NCBI RefSeq assembly: GCF_019645875.1 | Contig: NZ_CP081000.1 | Coordinates: 434,001 to 498,000 of the forward strand | Direction of reading: 5' to 3' | DNA: 64,000 nt | Source of the DNA: Mycolicibacterium senegalense | GTDB lineage: Bacteria > Actinomycetota > Actinomycetes > Mycobacteriales > Mycobacteriaceae | Part shown: positions 8,384 through 16,940 of the stretch, piece after piece | Layout of the letters: each line of letters starts with the position of its first letter | Position numbering within the stretch: position 1 is the stretch's first letter | The notes under the pieces: generated by a model | Database searches by the model: none | The model's input: only the letters and a program-made list of their open reading frames with translations | Told to the model about the DNA's origin: nothing | Position numbers and translations under genes: made by a program

Positions 8384-9730
8384 TCAGTGCGAAGCTCTTT
8401 CGACCGGCTCGGGATAGAACACGTCGGTGACGTCGACGGACTTCTTCCGGACCAGCAGCACCGACGCGGCGGCGATCAGGCTGGCGGCGGCCAGCGCGTA
8501 CAGACCCCACGTGACAGCGCCGGTGGCTTGTTTGATCAGGCCGAAACCGAACGGTGCGACGAACCCGCCCAGGTTGCCCAGGGAGTTGATGAGCGCGATC
8601 GCCGGCGCCAAAACCATTGGGTGCATCGAGGATTGGGGGATGGACCAGAACAGCGGGCTGGCGCTCTTGAAGCCCATCGCCGCGATGCACAGGAACAACA
8701 GCGCCAGTAGCGGCGAGGTTATAGCCGCCAGGTAGGTGCCGACGGCAGCGGTGAGCAGGGCGAAAATCAGCAAGGGGCGACGTAGGTCAGGTCTGCTGTC
8801 ACCGAGGCGCGAGGACAGGTACATCGCGACGACAGCGCTGATCCACGGCAGGCTCGACAGCAGGCCGACGGTGATGTCGTTGAGGCCGTGGATGCGGCGC
8901 ACGATCGAGGGCAGCCAGAACGTGTTGGCGTAGATCGACAGCTGGATGGCGAAGTAGATCCAGCAGAACAGCAGCAGTTTGGGGTCCGCCAGCATCTTCC
9001 AGCGGTTGCCCTTGCCCTCGACGCCCGATGTCCTGGTCTTCTCGGCCTCCTCGACATCGATCGCGTCGATGAGGGCGTCCTGTTCGGCGCGGGTCAGCCA
9101 CCTGGCGTCCCGGATTTTCGAGTTGAGCATGAAGTAGGCGACGACACCGACGAGTACCGACACCATGCCTTCGATCAGGAACAGCCACTGCCACCCACGC
9201 AGACCCGCCTGGCCGTGCAACGAGAGAAGGGGACCCGACAGCGGGCCAGAGATCGCGGCGGCGATCGAGGAGCCCGCGATGAACAGGGCCGTGGCCCGCC
9301 CGCGGTGGCTGTCGGGCAACCACTTGGCCATGTAGTAGATGACGGCAGGGAAGAAGCCGGCCTCGGCCATGCCGAGCAGGAATCGCAGAACGTAGAACAT
9401 TTCCGCGCTCCGGACGAACATCATGGCGGCAGAGACCAGACCCCAGCTGATCATGATGCGGGTCAGCCAGATTCGGGCGCCGAACTTCTCCATCAGAATG
9501 TTGCTCGGAAGTTCGAAAAGCGCGTAGGCGACGAAGAACACGCCTGCTCCGAAGCCATAAGCGGCAGCACCGATACCGACGTCCGCCTCGAGATATTCCT
9601 GGGCATATCCGATGTTGGCGCGGTTGAGCTGATTGCAGATCAACATGATGATCAGCAGTGGGACGACGCGGCGGAAGAATTTCGACACCGCCGACTGCAG
9701 GTCGGCGGACGCGGGTTGCGTGATCGACAC
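8384..9730 (-). CDS. MFS transporter, anion:cation symporter-like
   Basis: This membrane protein of 448 residues has about 12 hydrophobic helices. It shows an RxxxG-type loop between helices 2 and 3 and the helix 4-5 segment GMAEAGFFPAVIYYMAKWLPDSHRGRA, which is characteristic of ACS-family carriers for organic anions such as aromatic or sugar acids. GTG at 9730 follows GGAGCGGAC. The longer ORF to 9913 would add a polar, non-family extension. It is divergent from the SRPBCC gene. Import of a carboxylate is the likely role. Confidence 0.87.
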   Translation of the reverse strand: MSITQPASADLQSAVSKFFRRVVPLLIIMLICNQLNRANIGYAQEYLEADVGIGAAAYGFGAGVFFVAYALFELPSNILMEKFGARIWLTRIMISWGLVSAAMMFVRSAEMFYVLRFLLGMAEAGFFPAVIYYMAKWLPDSHRGRATALFIAGSSIAAAISGPLSGPLLSLHGQAGLRGWQWLFLIEGMVSVLVGVVAYFMLNSKIRDARWLTRAEQDALIDAIDVEEAEKTRTSGVEGKGNRWKMLADPKLLLFCWIYFAIQLSIYANTFWLPSIVRRIHGLNDITVGLLSSLPWISAVVAMYLSSRLGDSRPDLRRPLLIFALLTAAVGTYLAAITSPLLALLFLCIAAMGFKSASPLFWSIPQSSMHPMVLAPAIALINSLGNLGGFVAPFGFGLIKQATGAVTWGLYALAAASLIAAASVLLVRKKSVDVTDVFYPEPVERASH

Positions 9731-10045
9731 GTCCGCTCCTTCGGTCAGCCCACCGAGGCCCGGTGGTCGGGGATACAACGGCGAGTGACCCGCCTCACAA
9801 TGAAATGTAAGGCAGGGAATTGATGCACGTCCAAGACCAATCACACATGAGTTGATCCAGCCTCGGCATGAGCTGGTTCCATCTGCCTGATCGGCCCGGG
9901 GCGGCGGCGTCATCTCCGATACAGATGACTTTGATCAAAAATGATCGTTGGACTTGATAGCAAGAGATTGGTCAGATTGGCGTATGACGTTCAGCGCGTC
10001 GTGAACGAGTTCCGGTGTAACCCAGTTGATTCGAAGGAGTACCGC
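9731..10045. other. Divergent intergenic region with palindromes
   Basis: No gene is evident in these 315 bp. CATCT/AGATG form a 5-bp inverted repeat at 9911-9927. TTTGATCAAA at 9930-9939 is a perfect 10-bp palindrome in a locally AT-rich stretch. These are candidate regulator sites for the carrier or the SRPBCC gene, but no regulator gene lies beside them. Confidence 0.4.
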
Positions 10046-10474
10046 ATGCCCGTCGTCCGCTTCCAGATGACTTCAGCGCTTGATCCCGCCGCTGTCATAG
10101 GCGTGCTCACCGACTTCGGGCCTACGCGTCCGCAGCAGTGGCCGACGATCGACGCGGACCACTACCGGGTGCACGCGCTCGGCGATACCTGGGCGGAAGT
10201 GACCGAGGGCACCGCGGCGGCATGGGAGCGGGCCCGCTACGACTGGGATGCCCAGCGTCGGCGCGTGACCGTGGCCACCCACGATTCAAAGGTATTCGGC
10301 CCGGGCGGCGGCTGGACCTTCCAACTCACCCCACAGGCAGGCGGCACCCGGGTCGACATCGAATTGATCCGCAACCCAACCGGACTCAAGCGCAAGCTGC
10401 TCGCCGCGCTGTTGCCCGTCGTGGCCCCGAGCGCGTTGAAGAAGTCCTTCGCGGGGCCGCTGCGGGCTAAGTGA
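10046..10474 (+). CDS. SRPBCC-fold protein (polyketide cyclase/dehydrase-like)
   Basis: This 142-residue protein has the beta-rich START/Bet v1-like pattern: an opening strand VVRFQMTSALDPAAVIGVLTDF, then GDTWAEVTEG and GWTFQLTPQAGGTRVDIEL. ATG at 10046 follows GAAGGAGT with ideal spacing, so the longer ORF from 9941 is rejected. Proteins of this fold bind hydrophobic ligands, and a specific role cannot be assigned. It overlaps the convergent hydrolase gene by 8 bp. Confidence 0.82.
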   Translation: MPVVRFQMTSALDPAAVIGVLTDFGPTRPQQWPTIDADHYRVHALGDTWAEVTEGTAAAWERARYDWDAQRRRVTVATHDSKVFGPGGGWTFQLTPQAGGTRVDIELIRNPTGLKRKLLAALLPVVAPSALKKSFAGPLRAK

Positions 10475-11411
10475 TCGACCAGAACTCCAGCAGGGTGCGG
10501 ATGGTGGCCACCAGGGGCAGTGGCTGATCCAGCATGGGGTGGTGGCCGGCCTCGGCGAGGTCGACGAACGGGCCGCGCAACTGCAGGATCGACCGGATCT
10601 GCTCGGCCATCCGAGGCGGAACCACGCCGTGCTCGCAGTGCAAATAGCCGATCCGGCAAGGGATTCGGGCGAAAGCGTTCTCCAGGATCTCCTCGTCGTC
10701 GGGGGTTTCGTCCATCAATTGGCCGCCGAAGATGTCCGGGTCGAACTTCCACACCCACCCATCGTCGGTCTTGCGCACCGATTGCACGGCGATGTGGTGA
10801 CCGATGTAGGGCAGCGTCACCTCTTGTTTGGGTACCGCCCGGAATCGGGCCAGGATTTCCTCTTCGGTGGGATACCCGGCGGTGTCCCGGCGACGGTTAC
10901 GCAGCCGGACTTCTTCTGGTGCGCGGTCCCGCAGCGGTGAATCGATGACCAGGATGCTGTCGATCTGCTCGCCGTAATGGGTGGCCGCGGACGCCCCGAC
11001 CCAGCCGCCCATACTGTGTCCGATGATCGTGGGCCGCGCCGATGATCCGGACGCTGCTGCCGCGGCGAGAACTTCGCGCGCCCAGATCGACAGGGCGTAC
11101 TCGGTGCGAATACCGCTGTCGCCGTGGCCGCTCAGATCGGGTGCGAGGACTCGGTGGGTGCGGGCGAAGAAGGGGGCGATGTGGTCCCACCATCCCGAGT
11201 GCGCGCCGCCGCCATGGACGAACACCAGCGGGGGTTTGTCCGGGTCACCCCAGCTGCGCACATGAATCGGGCAGCCGTCGACGTCGATCGTGGAGTGCTC
11301 TGGGGTTTGTTCCAGGGCAGAGGTGAACCAAGCTGGAGCGTCCGCCATCGGATGCGGCGGCGGGGACGGTTCACGGCGGAACAGCGGACTCACCTGCTGA
11401 TTCTGTCTCAT
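10467..11411 (-). CDS. Alpha/beta-fold hydrolase
   Basis: This 314-residue hydrolase has the oxyanion motif VHGGGAHSGWW (65-75), the nucleophile elbow GHSMGG with Ser133 and a C-terminal His in EAGHHPM. The core domain begins near residue 40. The first 22 residues (QQVSPLFRREPSPPPHP) are poorly ordered, and ATG at 11348 (MADAPAWF) may be the true start. It is probably an esterase or epoxide-hydrolase-like enzyme of unknown substrate. Confidence 0.87.
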   Translation of the reverse strand: MRQNQQVSPLFRREPSPPPHPMADAPAWFTSALEQTPEHSTIDVDGCPIHVRSWGDPDKPPLVFVHGGGAHSGWWDHIAPFFARTHRVLAPDLSGHGDSGIRTEYALSIWAREVLAAAAASGSSARPTIIGHSMGGWVGASAATHYGEQIDSILVIDSPLRDRAPEEVRLRNRRRDTAGYPTEEEILARFRAVPKQEVTLPYIGHHIAVQSVRKTDDGWVWKFDPDIFGGQLMDETPDDEEILENAFARIPCRIGYLHCEHGVVPPRMAEQIRSILQLRGPFVDLAEAGHHPMLDQPLPLVATIRTLLEFWSIT

Positions 11412-11475
11412 GCCCGAAATCTGACCGACACTTGCCTGGCGAATCCCTGATCGCGCGGTTGGTGCCGGCAGAGGC

Positions 11476-12075
11476 TCAGGACACCGCGAGGCTGACGCCG
11501 AGCGCCACCATCATCACCGCGATGACGCCGTCGAGGATGCGCCAGGTCATCGGGGTGGCGAACAGTCCGGCCAGTCGACGCGCACCCAGACCGAGGCCGG
11601 TGAACCACACCGCACTCGCGGCCACCGCGCCGGCGCCGAAGAGCCACCGCTGCTCACGGTGTTCGTTGGCCAGTGAGCCGAGCAGCACCACGGTGTCGAG
11701 GTACACGTGCGGGTTGAGCCAGGTCAGGGCCAGGCAGGTGACCAGTACCTCGGCCAGCCGGGCCGGGGTGCGCTCGGACGGGTTGAGCGTCGAGGGTCGG
11801 AATGCGCGCCGCGCGGCCAGGATGCCATAGCCGATCAGAAAGGCCGCCCCGCCGAACTTCGCCACCGTCATCGCGTCGGGATGGGCGGTGATCACGGCAC
11901 CGACCCCGGCGATACCCGCGGCGATCAGGATCAGATCGGAGACCGTGCACAGCGCGATGACGGCGACGATGTGCTCCCCACGGATGCCCTGACGCAACAC
12001 GAACGCGTTCTGCGCACCGATGGCAGCGATCAACGCCATGGTGGTGAGGAAGCCGACGAGCACGGGTGAAGCCAT
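11476..12075 (-). CDS. lysE: LysE/ArgO-family amino-acid exporter
   Basis: This 199-residue integral membrane protein has about six hydrophobic segments and the family signatures [15 protein letters not shown] near the N-terminus and [11 protein letters not shown] in the middle. LysE exports lysine and arginine and is normally controlled by a divergently encoded LysR-type activator (LysG/ArgP). That partner gene is absent here. Instead a palindrome at 12111-12138 and a non-coding stretch precede a catabolic cluster. Confidence 0.9.
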   Translation of the reverse strand: MASPVLVGFLTTMALIAAIGAQNAFVLRQGIRGEHIVAVIALCTVSDLILIAAGIAGVGAVITAHPDAMTVAKFGGAAFLIGYGILAARRAFRPSTLNPSERTPARLAEVLVTCLALTWLNPHVYLDTVVLLGSLANEHREQRWLFGAGAVAASAVWFTGLGLGARRLAGLFATPMTWRILDGVIAVMMVALGVSLAVS

Positions 12076-12110
12076 GTCTTCGAGGCTATGGACCTGCTGC
12101 GATCAAGTAC

Positions 12111-12138
12111 AGCTAATGATTCTTCATATGGATTAGCT
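12111..12138. promoter_or_regulatory. Inverted repeat upstream of lysE, candidate LysG-type site
   Basis: AGCTAAT at 12111-12117 and its perfect inverse ATTAGCT at 12132-12138 are separated by 14 AT-rich bases. The arms start 36 bp upstream of the lysE start codon. The AT-rich dyad fits a LysR-family activator site. The matching activator gene is not in the window. Confidence 0.5.
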
Positions 12139-12362
12139 ACTCTCATGCAGTTCGCAAACGTGCGGAATCCTCGCCGTCTTGTTACGACTGCGCTTGCTGC
12201 GACGTGCCCAATGATCGTGGAGCGCGGTGGTGGTTCCGCCGCCACAACCGCGGCCGCGGCGTGAGGAGGTTGTCTTGAGAATTCGCAGTAATGAGCCGGG
12301 CCAAAGTAACTGGTGCGGACTGATCGCGGCAATCGGCAACTCCGCTGGATGTTGACAGGCAA

Positions 12363-12418
12363 TGGCTGTTCAATGGACAGCCAAGAGTGTTGGACGCTAC
12401 CGGAACCGGTCGGGTTCC
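12363..12418. promoter_or_regulatory. Two inverted repeats ahead of the VOC-ferredoxin-reductase operon
   Basis: TGGCTGT/ACAGCCA arms at 12363-12369 and 12377-12383 form a 21-bp dyad. GGAACC/GGTTCC arms at 12402-12407 and 12413-12418 form a 17-bp dyad that ends 9 bp before the ATG. The second resembles the GGAAC/GTTCC-type half-sites bound by many IclR regulators, and an IclR gene lies at 14437-15180. The assignment is inferred from proximity. Confidence 0.45.
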
Positions 12419-12427
12419 ATTCTTTGT

Positions 12428-12967
12428 ATGCCTGGAATCACCTACCGATCCAACAAGAAACCGCTTTTGAATACGCGTTTTCTCTCGCATGGCACGCTGG
12501 AGTGTCGTGACCTCGCCGCAACGCGGCGTTTCTACGAAGAAGTCCTCGGTCTCGAGGTCGTTCAGCAATCGTTGGGGGCGTTGTTTGTTCGCCTGGGTGG
12601 GCAGCACTGCTATGCGGTGGTCGAAACTGCCGATGGCGTGGAGATGCCCCTGCTGAATCACAATGGCATCGATCTCGCCAGCGAGGAGGAGGTCCGGCAG
12701 GCGTACGCGGCGCTGCAGGCGATAAGGGAAGAGTATGGCATCAAGCGTGTGACCAAGCCCGTCAGTCAGCACGGTACCTATTCGTTCTACCTGCAGGATC
12801 TCGACGGCAACTGGTGGGAGATCTGTCATCTGCCGGAAGGTGGTTACGCGTTCCGATTTGACCATCCGGAGACCGAATTAACTGGGCGGGACGATCTGTC
12901 CAATGACGAGATTCGAGCGCGCTACCAGAATCCCCAGGACTTCCTCAACAAACAGTCAGGACGCTGA
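12428..12967 (+). CDS. VOC-superfamily (glyoxalase/extradiol dioxygenase-like) protein
   Basis: This single-domain protein of 179 residues has betaalphabetabetabeta modules. The first metal-binding strand is visible as SHGTLECRDLAATRRFYEEVLGLE (His21, Glu25) and the last as FYLQDLDGNWWEICHLPEGG, with a Glu in the usual ligand position. ATG at 12428 is the family-like start. Upstream frame extension to 12362 would run through the dyads. It is first in an apparent operon with a ferredoxin and reductase. It could be a ring-cleavage or isomerase-type enzyme, and which cannot be decided. Confidence 0.8.
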   Translation: MPGITYRSNKKPLLNTRFLSHGTLECRDLAATRRFYEEVLGLEVVQQSLGALFVRLGGQHCYAVVETADGVEMPLLNHNGIDLASEEEVRQAYAALQAIREEYGIKRVTKPVSQHGTYSFYLQDLDGNWWEICHLPEGGYAFRFDHPETELTGRDDLSNDEIRARYQNPQDFLNKQSGR

Positions 12968-13004
12968 CCGGTTACGGCAAACCGATGCAGGAATGGAACA
13001 AGTC

Positions 13005-13205
13005 ATGAAAATCAGTGTTGACCACGATCTGTGTTTGGGGAGCGCCTTGTGTACGGGGCTCGTACCGGATGTCTTCGATCTTGCGGAGGACGGCACCCTG
13101 GTGGTGCTCACAGACAAACCCGACGTGGCACTTCTCAACGATATCGAAGAGGCCGTACGCAGTTGCCCAGTACGTGCGTTGCGTCTGGACCGTGACCCAT
13201 TGTGA
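13005..13205 (+). CDS. [3Fe-4S]-type ferredoxin
   Basis: This 66-residue ferredoxin has ligands C10, C16 and C54, Ser13 in place of the second cysteine, and no C20 equivalent. That is consistent with a single [3Fe-4S] cluster. ATG at 13005 gives the same N-terminus as other members, with ATG 12993 as an alternative. The stop overlaps the GTG start of the reductase. Such ferredoxins normally feed a P450, but no P450 is in this cluster. See findings. Confidence 0.9.
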   Translation: MKISVDHDLCLGSALCTGLVPDVFDLAEDGTLVVLTDKPDVALLNDIEEAVRSCPVRALRLDRDPL

Positions 13206-14401
13206 CGATCCGCCAGGTCACCATCGTGGGTGGATCGGTGGCGGGATTACGAACTGCGCAGGCGCTACGCCGCAAGGGTTTTGACGGCGTCATCACCGTT
13301 CTCGACGCGGATCGCGAGCCGGCGATCCAAAGACCTGCGTTGTCGAAGAGATTCCTGACAAGTCCACTCACCGCCTCCGACATTCGGTTGCACACCGACG
13401 GCGACAGCATCGATGTGCGCCGGGGAGTTCGTGTCGTGGGCTTCGACCTCAACAGCAGGTTGTTGCGTATCCGGGAAGGTGATGCGGGAGCGGACCGAAC
13501 GGTCCCGGTAGACGGTCTGGTCATCGCCACCGGCGCGGTCGCGCGGACGTTGCCGCTCCCGTCGATGCCCGGCGTGCACGTCTTGCGCACGCTCGCCGAT
13601 GCCCAGTCGTTCCGGGCTGATCTCACCGCTGGCCCTCGGGTCGTGATTATCGGTGCTGGCTTTATCGGTAGTGAGGTCGCCTCATCGTGTCGGAATCTCG
13701 GATTGGATGTGACCCTCGTCGGTTCCGATGCTGTTCCAATGTCGCGGACTTTGGGAGAGGCGGTCGGCGGAACGCTCGTCGGCTTGCATCGAGACCACGG
13801 AACCAAACTACGTCTGGGTGTTGGTGTGGATGGGTTCGTGGGCGCTGATCGCGTGACGGGCGTCCGGCTTGCTAACGGGGAAATCGTGCCGGCCGATGTC
13901 GTGCTGGTCGGCGTCGGCTCGCGACCGGCCGTGGATTGGCTGCACGGTAGCGGTTTAGAGCTCGCCGACGGAGTTCTGTGCCGGGGAAACCTTGCCGCCG
14001 CTGAGCGGATAGTCGCAGTCGGCGATGTCGCACGCTGGCAACCCCTGAGGGGCGGGAGTGTTCGAATCGAGCACTGGGACAACGCCGTACGACAGGCCGA
14101 AGTTGCGGCGGCCACATTGATCGACCCCGCCGCGGGCAGCCCCTACACAGCGACAACGATGTTTTGGTCCGACCAGTACGACTGCAAGCTGCACTTGATC
14201 GGCCATTCGGAGCCGGGGGATGACTTCGCCGTAATCGAGGGAGGTCTCGACGACCGTCGTTTCGTCGGCGCCTACACGAAAGCCGGCCGGCTCAACGCTG
14301 TTCTGCTGTGCAACCAGCCGCATCGGCTGAAGGTGTACCGCACGGCCGTTGAGAATGGGGCGTTGCCGGCGACCGCCGCCGACGGTACTGCGGTCGGTTA
14401 G
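13202..14401 (+). CDS. FAD/NAD(P)-dependent ferredoxin reductase
   Basis: This 399-residue flavoprotein has an FAD Rossmann motif VTIVGGSVAGLRTAQALR at the N-terminus, a second dinucleotide motif VVIIGAGFIGSEVASS near 150, and the FAD-ribityl motif RIVAVGDVARW near 275. The order matches putidaredoxin-reductase-like and Rieske-dioxygenase reductase components. It overlaps the ferredoxin stop codon (GTGA), so the two are translationally coupled and likely partners. Confidence 0.92.
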   Translation: MTIRQVTIVGGSVAGLRTAQALRRKGFDGVITVLDADREPAIQRPALSKRFLTSPLTASDIRLHTDGDSIDVRRGVRVVGFDLNSRLLRIREGDAGADRTVPVDGLVIATGAVARTLPLPSMPGVHVLRTLADAQSFRADLTAGPRVVIIGAGFIGSEVASSCRNLGLDVTLVGSDAVPMSRTLGEAVGGTLVGLHRDHGTKLRLGVGVDGFVGADRVTGVRLANGEIVPADVVLVGVGSRPAVDWLHGSGLELADGVLCRGNLAAAERIVAVGDVARWQPLRGGSVRIEHWDNAVRQAEVAAATLIDPAAGSPYTATTMFWSDQYDCKLHLIGHSEPGDDFAVIEGGLDDRRFVGAYTKAGRLNAVLLCNQPHRLKVYRTAVENGALPATAADGTAVG

Positions 14402-14436
14402 ATACCCCGACGTGCCCTGCGTGTACTGAGTTGCAG

Positions 14437-15180
14437 TCAGCCGGGATTGCGCATGCTTCGGGAGATGCCTCGTGCGGCCATACGGACCGCTCCTACGAGA
14501 TGCCGTGGATTTTGGGCAGGCGGTTCCGGAACGATGATCGACAACGCTCCGTTCACTGCGCTGGCGTGGTCATAGATCGGAGCCGCGACGGAGACCAGCG
14601 GCCACGGCGGACCCGGTCGATAGATACAGACACCTTGACGACGGATGTTGGCAAGATCAGTGCGCAGTTCCGGATCTTCGGCATGCTGAACAGTCTTTTC
14701 CTGGAATTGGCTATCGGAGTGGGCGAGCAGGACTCTGCCGACGCCGGTCGTCAACAGCGGTAGCCGGCCGCCGATGTTGTACATCACCTCTACCGCCGAA
14801 TGTCCGGAAATGCGTTCCACAAGAACGGCTTCCGCCCCGTCGCGGATTGCAAGCAGAACGTGTTGGTGCGTCACTTCGTAGAGGTCTTCGAGGTACGGCA
14901 TCGCGGCGACGCGTAAACCGGGGCCGCGCGGGGACAGCATGGCGATTTCCCACATCCGAACACCGATAATGTAGCGGCGGTGCGGCGTTCGTTCGAGTGC
15001 GCCCAGCGCTACGAGGCGCGCCGCCAATCGACGTGCCGTACTGAGCGGGAGCGCACTGCGCGTCGCGAGTTCGGTCAGATTCAGTTCCGTCCGTTCGACG
15101 GTGAACGCCCGCAGCAGAGCAAAGGCCCTGTCCAAAACTGGTTCACCCTGCTCCGGTCGACCTCCGCCCTCGCGTGCCAC
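14437..15180 (-). CDS. IclR-family transcriptional regulator
   Basis: The start is chosen at GTG 15180 (247 residues). The N-terminal winged helix includes LNLTELATRSALPLSTARRLAARL, and the C-terminal effector domain includes the typical GRLPLLTTGVGRVLLA segment. TACATT lies 6 bases before this GTG, the arrangement of a leaderless mycobacterial transcript. The frame remains open to 15279, so a longer form is possible. It is divergent from the MhpA-type hydroxylase. IclR proteins commonly control hydroxyquinol and resorcylate pathways, so this is the likely cluster regulator. Confidence 0.87.
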   Translation of the reverse strand: MAREGGGRPEQGEPVLDRAFALLRAFTVERTELNLTELATRSALPLSTARRLAARLVALGALERTPHRRYIIGVRMWEIAMLSPRGPGLRVAAMPYLEDLYEVTHQHVLLAIRDGAEAVLVERISGHSAVEVMYNIGGRLPLLTTGVGRVLLAHSDSQFQEKTVQHAEDPELRTDLANIRRQGVCIYRPGPPWPLVSVAAPIYDHASAVNGALSIIVPEPPAQNPRHLVGAVRMAARGISRSMRNPG

Positions 15181-15298
15181 AAGGAAAATGTAGCGCGAAT
15201 TCTGCCACTCATTGGCAACTGGGATTTCGGTCGAAGCTCGCAGACCGCAGTATCTCGGTGCGAACGGGCTTGTGCCCACCGTCCCAGAGAGGTGTTTA

Positions 15299-16885
15299 GT
15301 GCATGTAGATTTGGCGCCGCTGCCTGGGCAGGCTGACGTTGCGATCGTTGGTTATGGACCGGTTGGGCAGTTGCTGGGCTTGTTGCTTGGCCGCGCGGGA
15401 CACCGTGTGGTGATCGTGGAGCGGCAGACGCGGGCGTACCCGTTGCCGCGGGCGGTGCATTTCGACGACGAGATCGGCCGCATCCTGCAAGGTGTCGGCC
15501 TGTCGCCGGACGCATTGAGCGACGTGGTCAGGCCGTACGACGATTTCTACGAATGGCGTTCAGCCGGCGGTGATGCTCTGGTGCGGTTGGACTGGCGTGG
15601 CCCCGGCCCGTCGGGCTGGCACATCAGTCACTTCTTTCACCAGCCCGGCCTGGAGCAGCGGCTCGACGTCGCGGTTCGGGCCGTACCTGCCGTATCGGTG
15701 CATCGCGGCTGGGAGGCAGTGAAGCACAGTGAGTTCTCGGACGCCGTGGAGCTGGGCCTGCGATCGGCACACGGCGAGTCGACGACCGTTAGGGCGAAAT
15801 GGGTTGTCGGGGCGGACGGAGCGAACAGCGCGGTGCGCTCGTGGATCGGGTCTTCGATGACCGACCTTGGATACTTCCACGACTGGCTGGTCGTCGACCT
15901 CGTAGACTGCACGCCGGCCGCGGATCGGCACTTTCGGCCTCCGGCCTGGCAGCTGTGTGATCCCGCAAGGCCGACGACACTTGTACCGGCGGGGCCGGGG
16001 CGGCGGCGATTCGAATTCATGCGACTCGACCACGAGACCCGGGCCGAGCTTTCCGCGGAATCGTCGGCCTGGCGGCTGCTCGAACCCTGGGGAATAGCCC
16101 CCGATAACAGCCGTATCGAGCGCAGTGCGGTGTACACGTTCCAGGCGCGCTGGTGTGACGAGTGGCGGGCGGGCCGATTGCTCATCGCCGGCGACGCTGC
16201 GCACCTGATGCCCCCCTTCGCCGGCCAGGGAATGTGCTCCGGCTTGCGTGACGCGGTGAACTTGGCGTGGAAACTCGACGCGGTGCTCGGCGGCAGGGCA
16301 GCTTCTACGTTGCTGGACACCTACGGCCCGGAACGTGCCGAGCACGTCAGACATTTCATCGCGGCGTCGATGCATCTCGGCGAGGTCATCTGCATCACTG
16401 ACCGTGCGGCAGCAGCGCAGCGTGACCGGGACATGCGCGCGGCACTCCAGCAGGGCATCGAACCGGCCCCGCGTCCGTTGCCGCGCCTGGGTCCTGGGCT
16501 GCACCGCGACGATGCCGGTGGCGCCACGCTGTCCATCCAAGCGCTCGTCTCCGATGGTGATCGCACCGCTCTCTTCGACGATTTGGTGGGTGTGGGCGGC
16601 GTGTTGCTCTCTACCGTGGCCGTCGATAAAGAAGTTCGAAATCAGCTGGAAGCGAACGGTTTCAAGGTCGCAGTCATCAGTGACGACGCCGGTGCGGGCG
16701 TGATCGCGGACTCGACGGGCGCATATCGAGAGTGGTTCGCGCAGCTGAACGCTGCCGCGGTGCTGATCCGGCCCGATCACTACGTGTACGGCACCGCCTC
16801 CACCGCATCCGCAATTCCAGGCCTGGTACGGGATTTCACCTCTGCGCTGCACGGCACAGCCGTCGCCACCGCTTCAGCGAGGTGA
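15299..16885 (+). CDS. FAD-dependent aromatic hydroxylase (MhpA/PheA-type group A monooxygenase)
   Basis: This 528-residue flavoprotein hydroxylase has the FAD motif VAIVGYGPVG (14-23), the DG motif WVVGADGANSAVR (168-180) and the GD motif LLIAGDAAHLMPPFAGQG (295-311). A thioredoxin-like C-terminal domain lies beyond about 430. GTG 15299 follows AGAGAGG, and the upstream open frame to 15212 is not family-like. Such enzymes add a hydroxyl group to a phenol using NAD(P)H and O2. Beside a resorcylate-type decarboxylase and an intradiol dioxygenase, conversion of a resorcinol-like phenol to hydroxyquinol is the likeliest role. Confidence 0.87.
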   Translation: MHVDLAPLPGQADVAIVGYGPVGQLLGLLLGRAGHRVVIVERQTRAYPLPRAVHFDDEIGRILQGVGLSPDALSDVVRPYDDFYEWRSAGGDALVRLDWRGPGPSGWHISHFFHQPGLEQRLDVAVRAVPAVSVHRGWEAVKHSEFSDAVELGLRSAHGESTTVRAKWVVGADGANSAVRSWIGSSMTDLGYFHDWLVVDLVDCTPAADRHFRPPAWQLCDPARPTTLVPAGPGRRRFEFMRLDHETRAELSAESSAWRLLEPWGIAPDNSRIERSAVYTFQARWCDEWRAGRLLIAGDAAHLMPPFAGQGMCSGLRDAVNLAWKLDAVLGGRAASTLLDTYGPERAEHVRHFIAASMHLGEVICITDRAAAAQRDRDMRAALQQGIEPAPRPLPRLGPGLHRDDAGGATLSIQALVSDGDRTALFDDLVGVGGVLLSTVAVDKEVRNQLEANGFKVAVISDDAGAGVIADSTGAYREWFAQLNAAAVLIRPDHYVYGTASTASAIPGLVRDFTSALHGTAVATASAR

Positions 16886-16940
16886 CGAAGCCGAGAAAGA
16901 CTCCGCGGCGCGACCGCGCCTCGCGCAAGGAAGGAACTTG

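Larger units (their letters stand above)
12076..12427. other. Non-coding junction between lysE and the catabolic cluster
   Basis: These 352 bp carry no convincing gene. One short plus-strand frame at 12145-12264 (39 codons) is low-complexity and shows no LysR homology. The stretch holds the lysE dyad, then two further dyads at 12363-12383 and 12402-12418 just ahead of the VOC gene. It is the likely left boundary of inserted catabolic DNA. Confidence 0.45.

Noticed and set aside
15560..16852. A 430-codon minus-strand frame
   Set aside because: Antisense to the flavoprotein hydroxylase, no family motifs, His/Arg/Gln-rich shadow composition.
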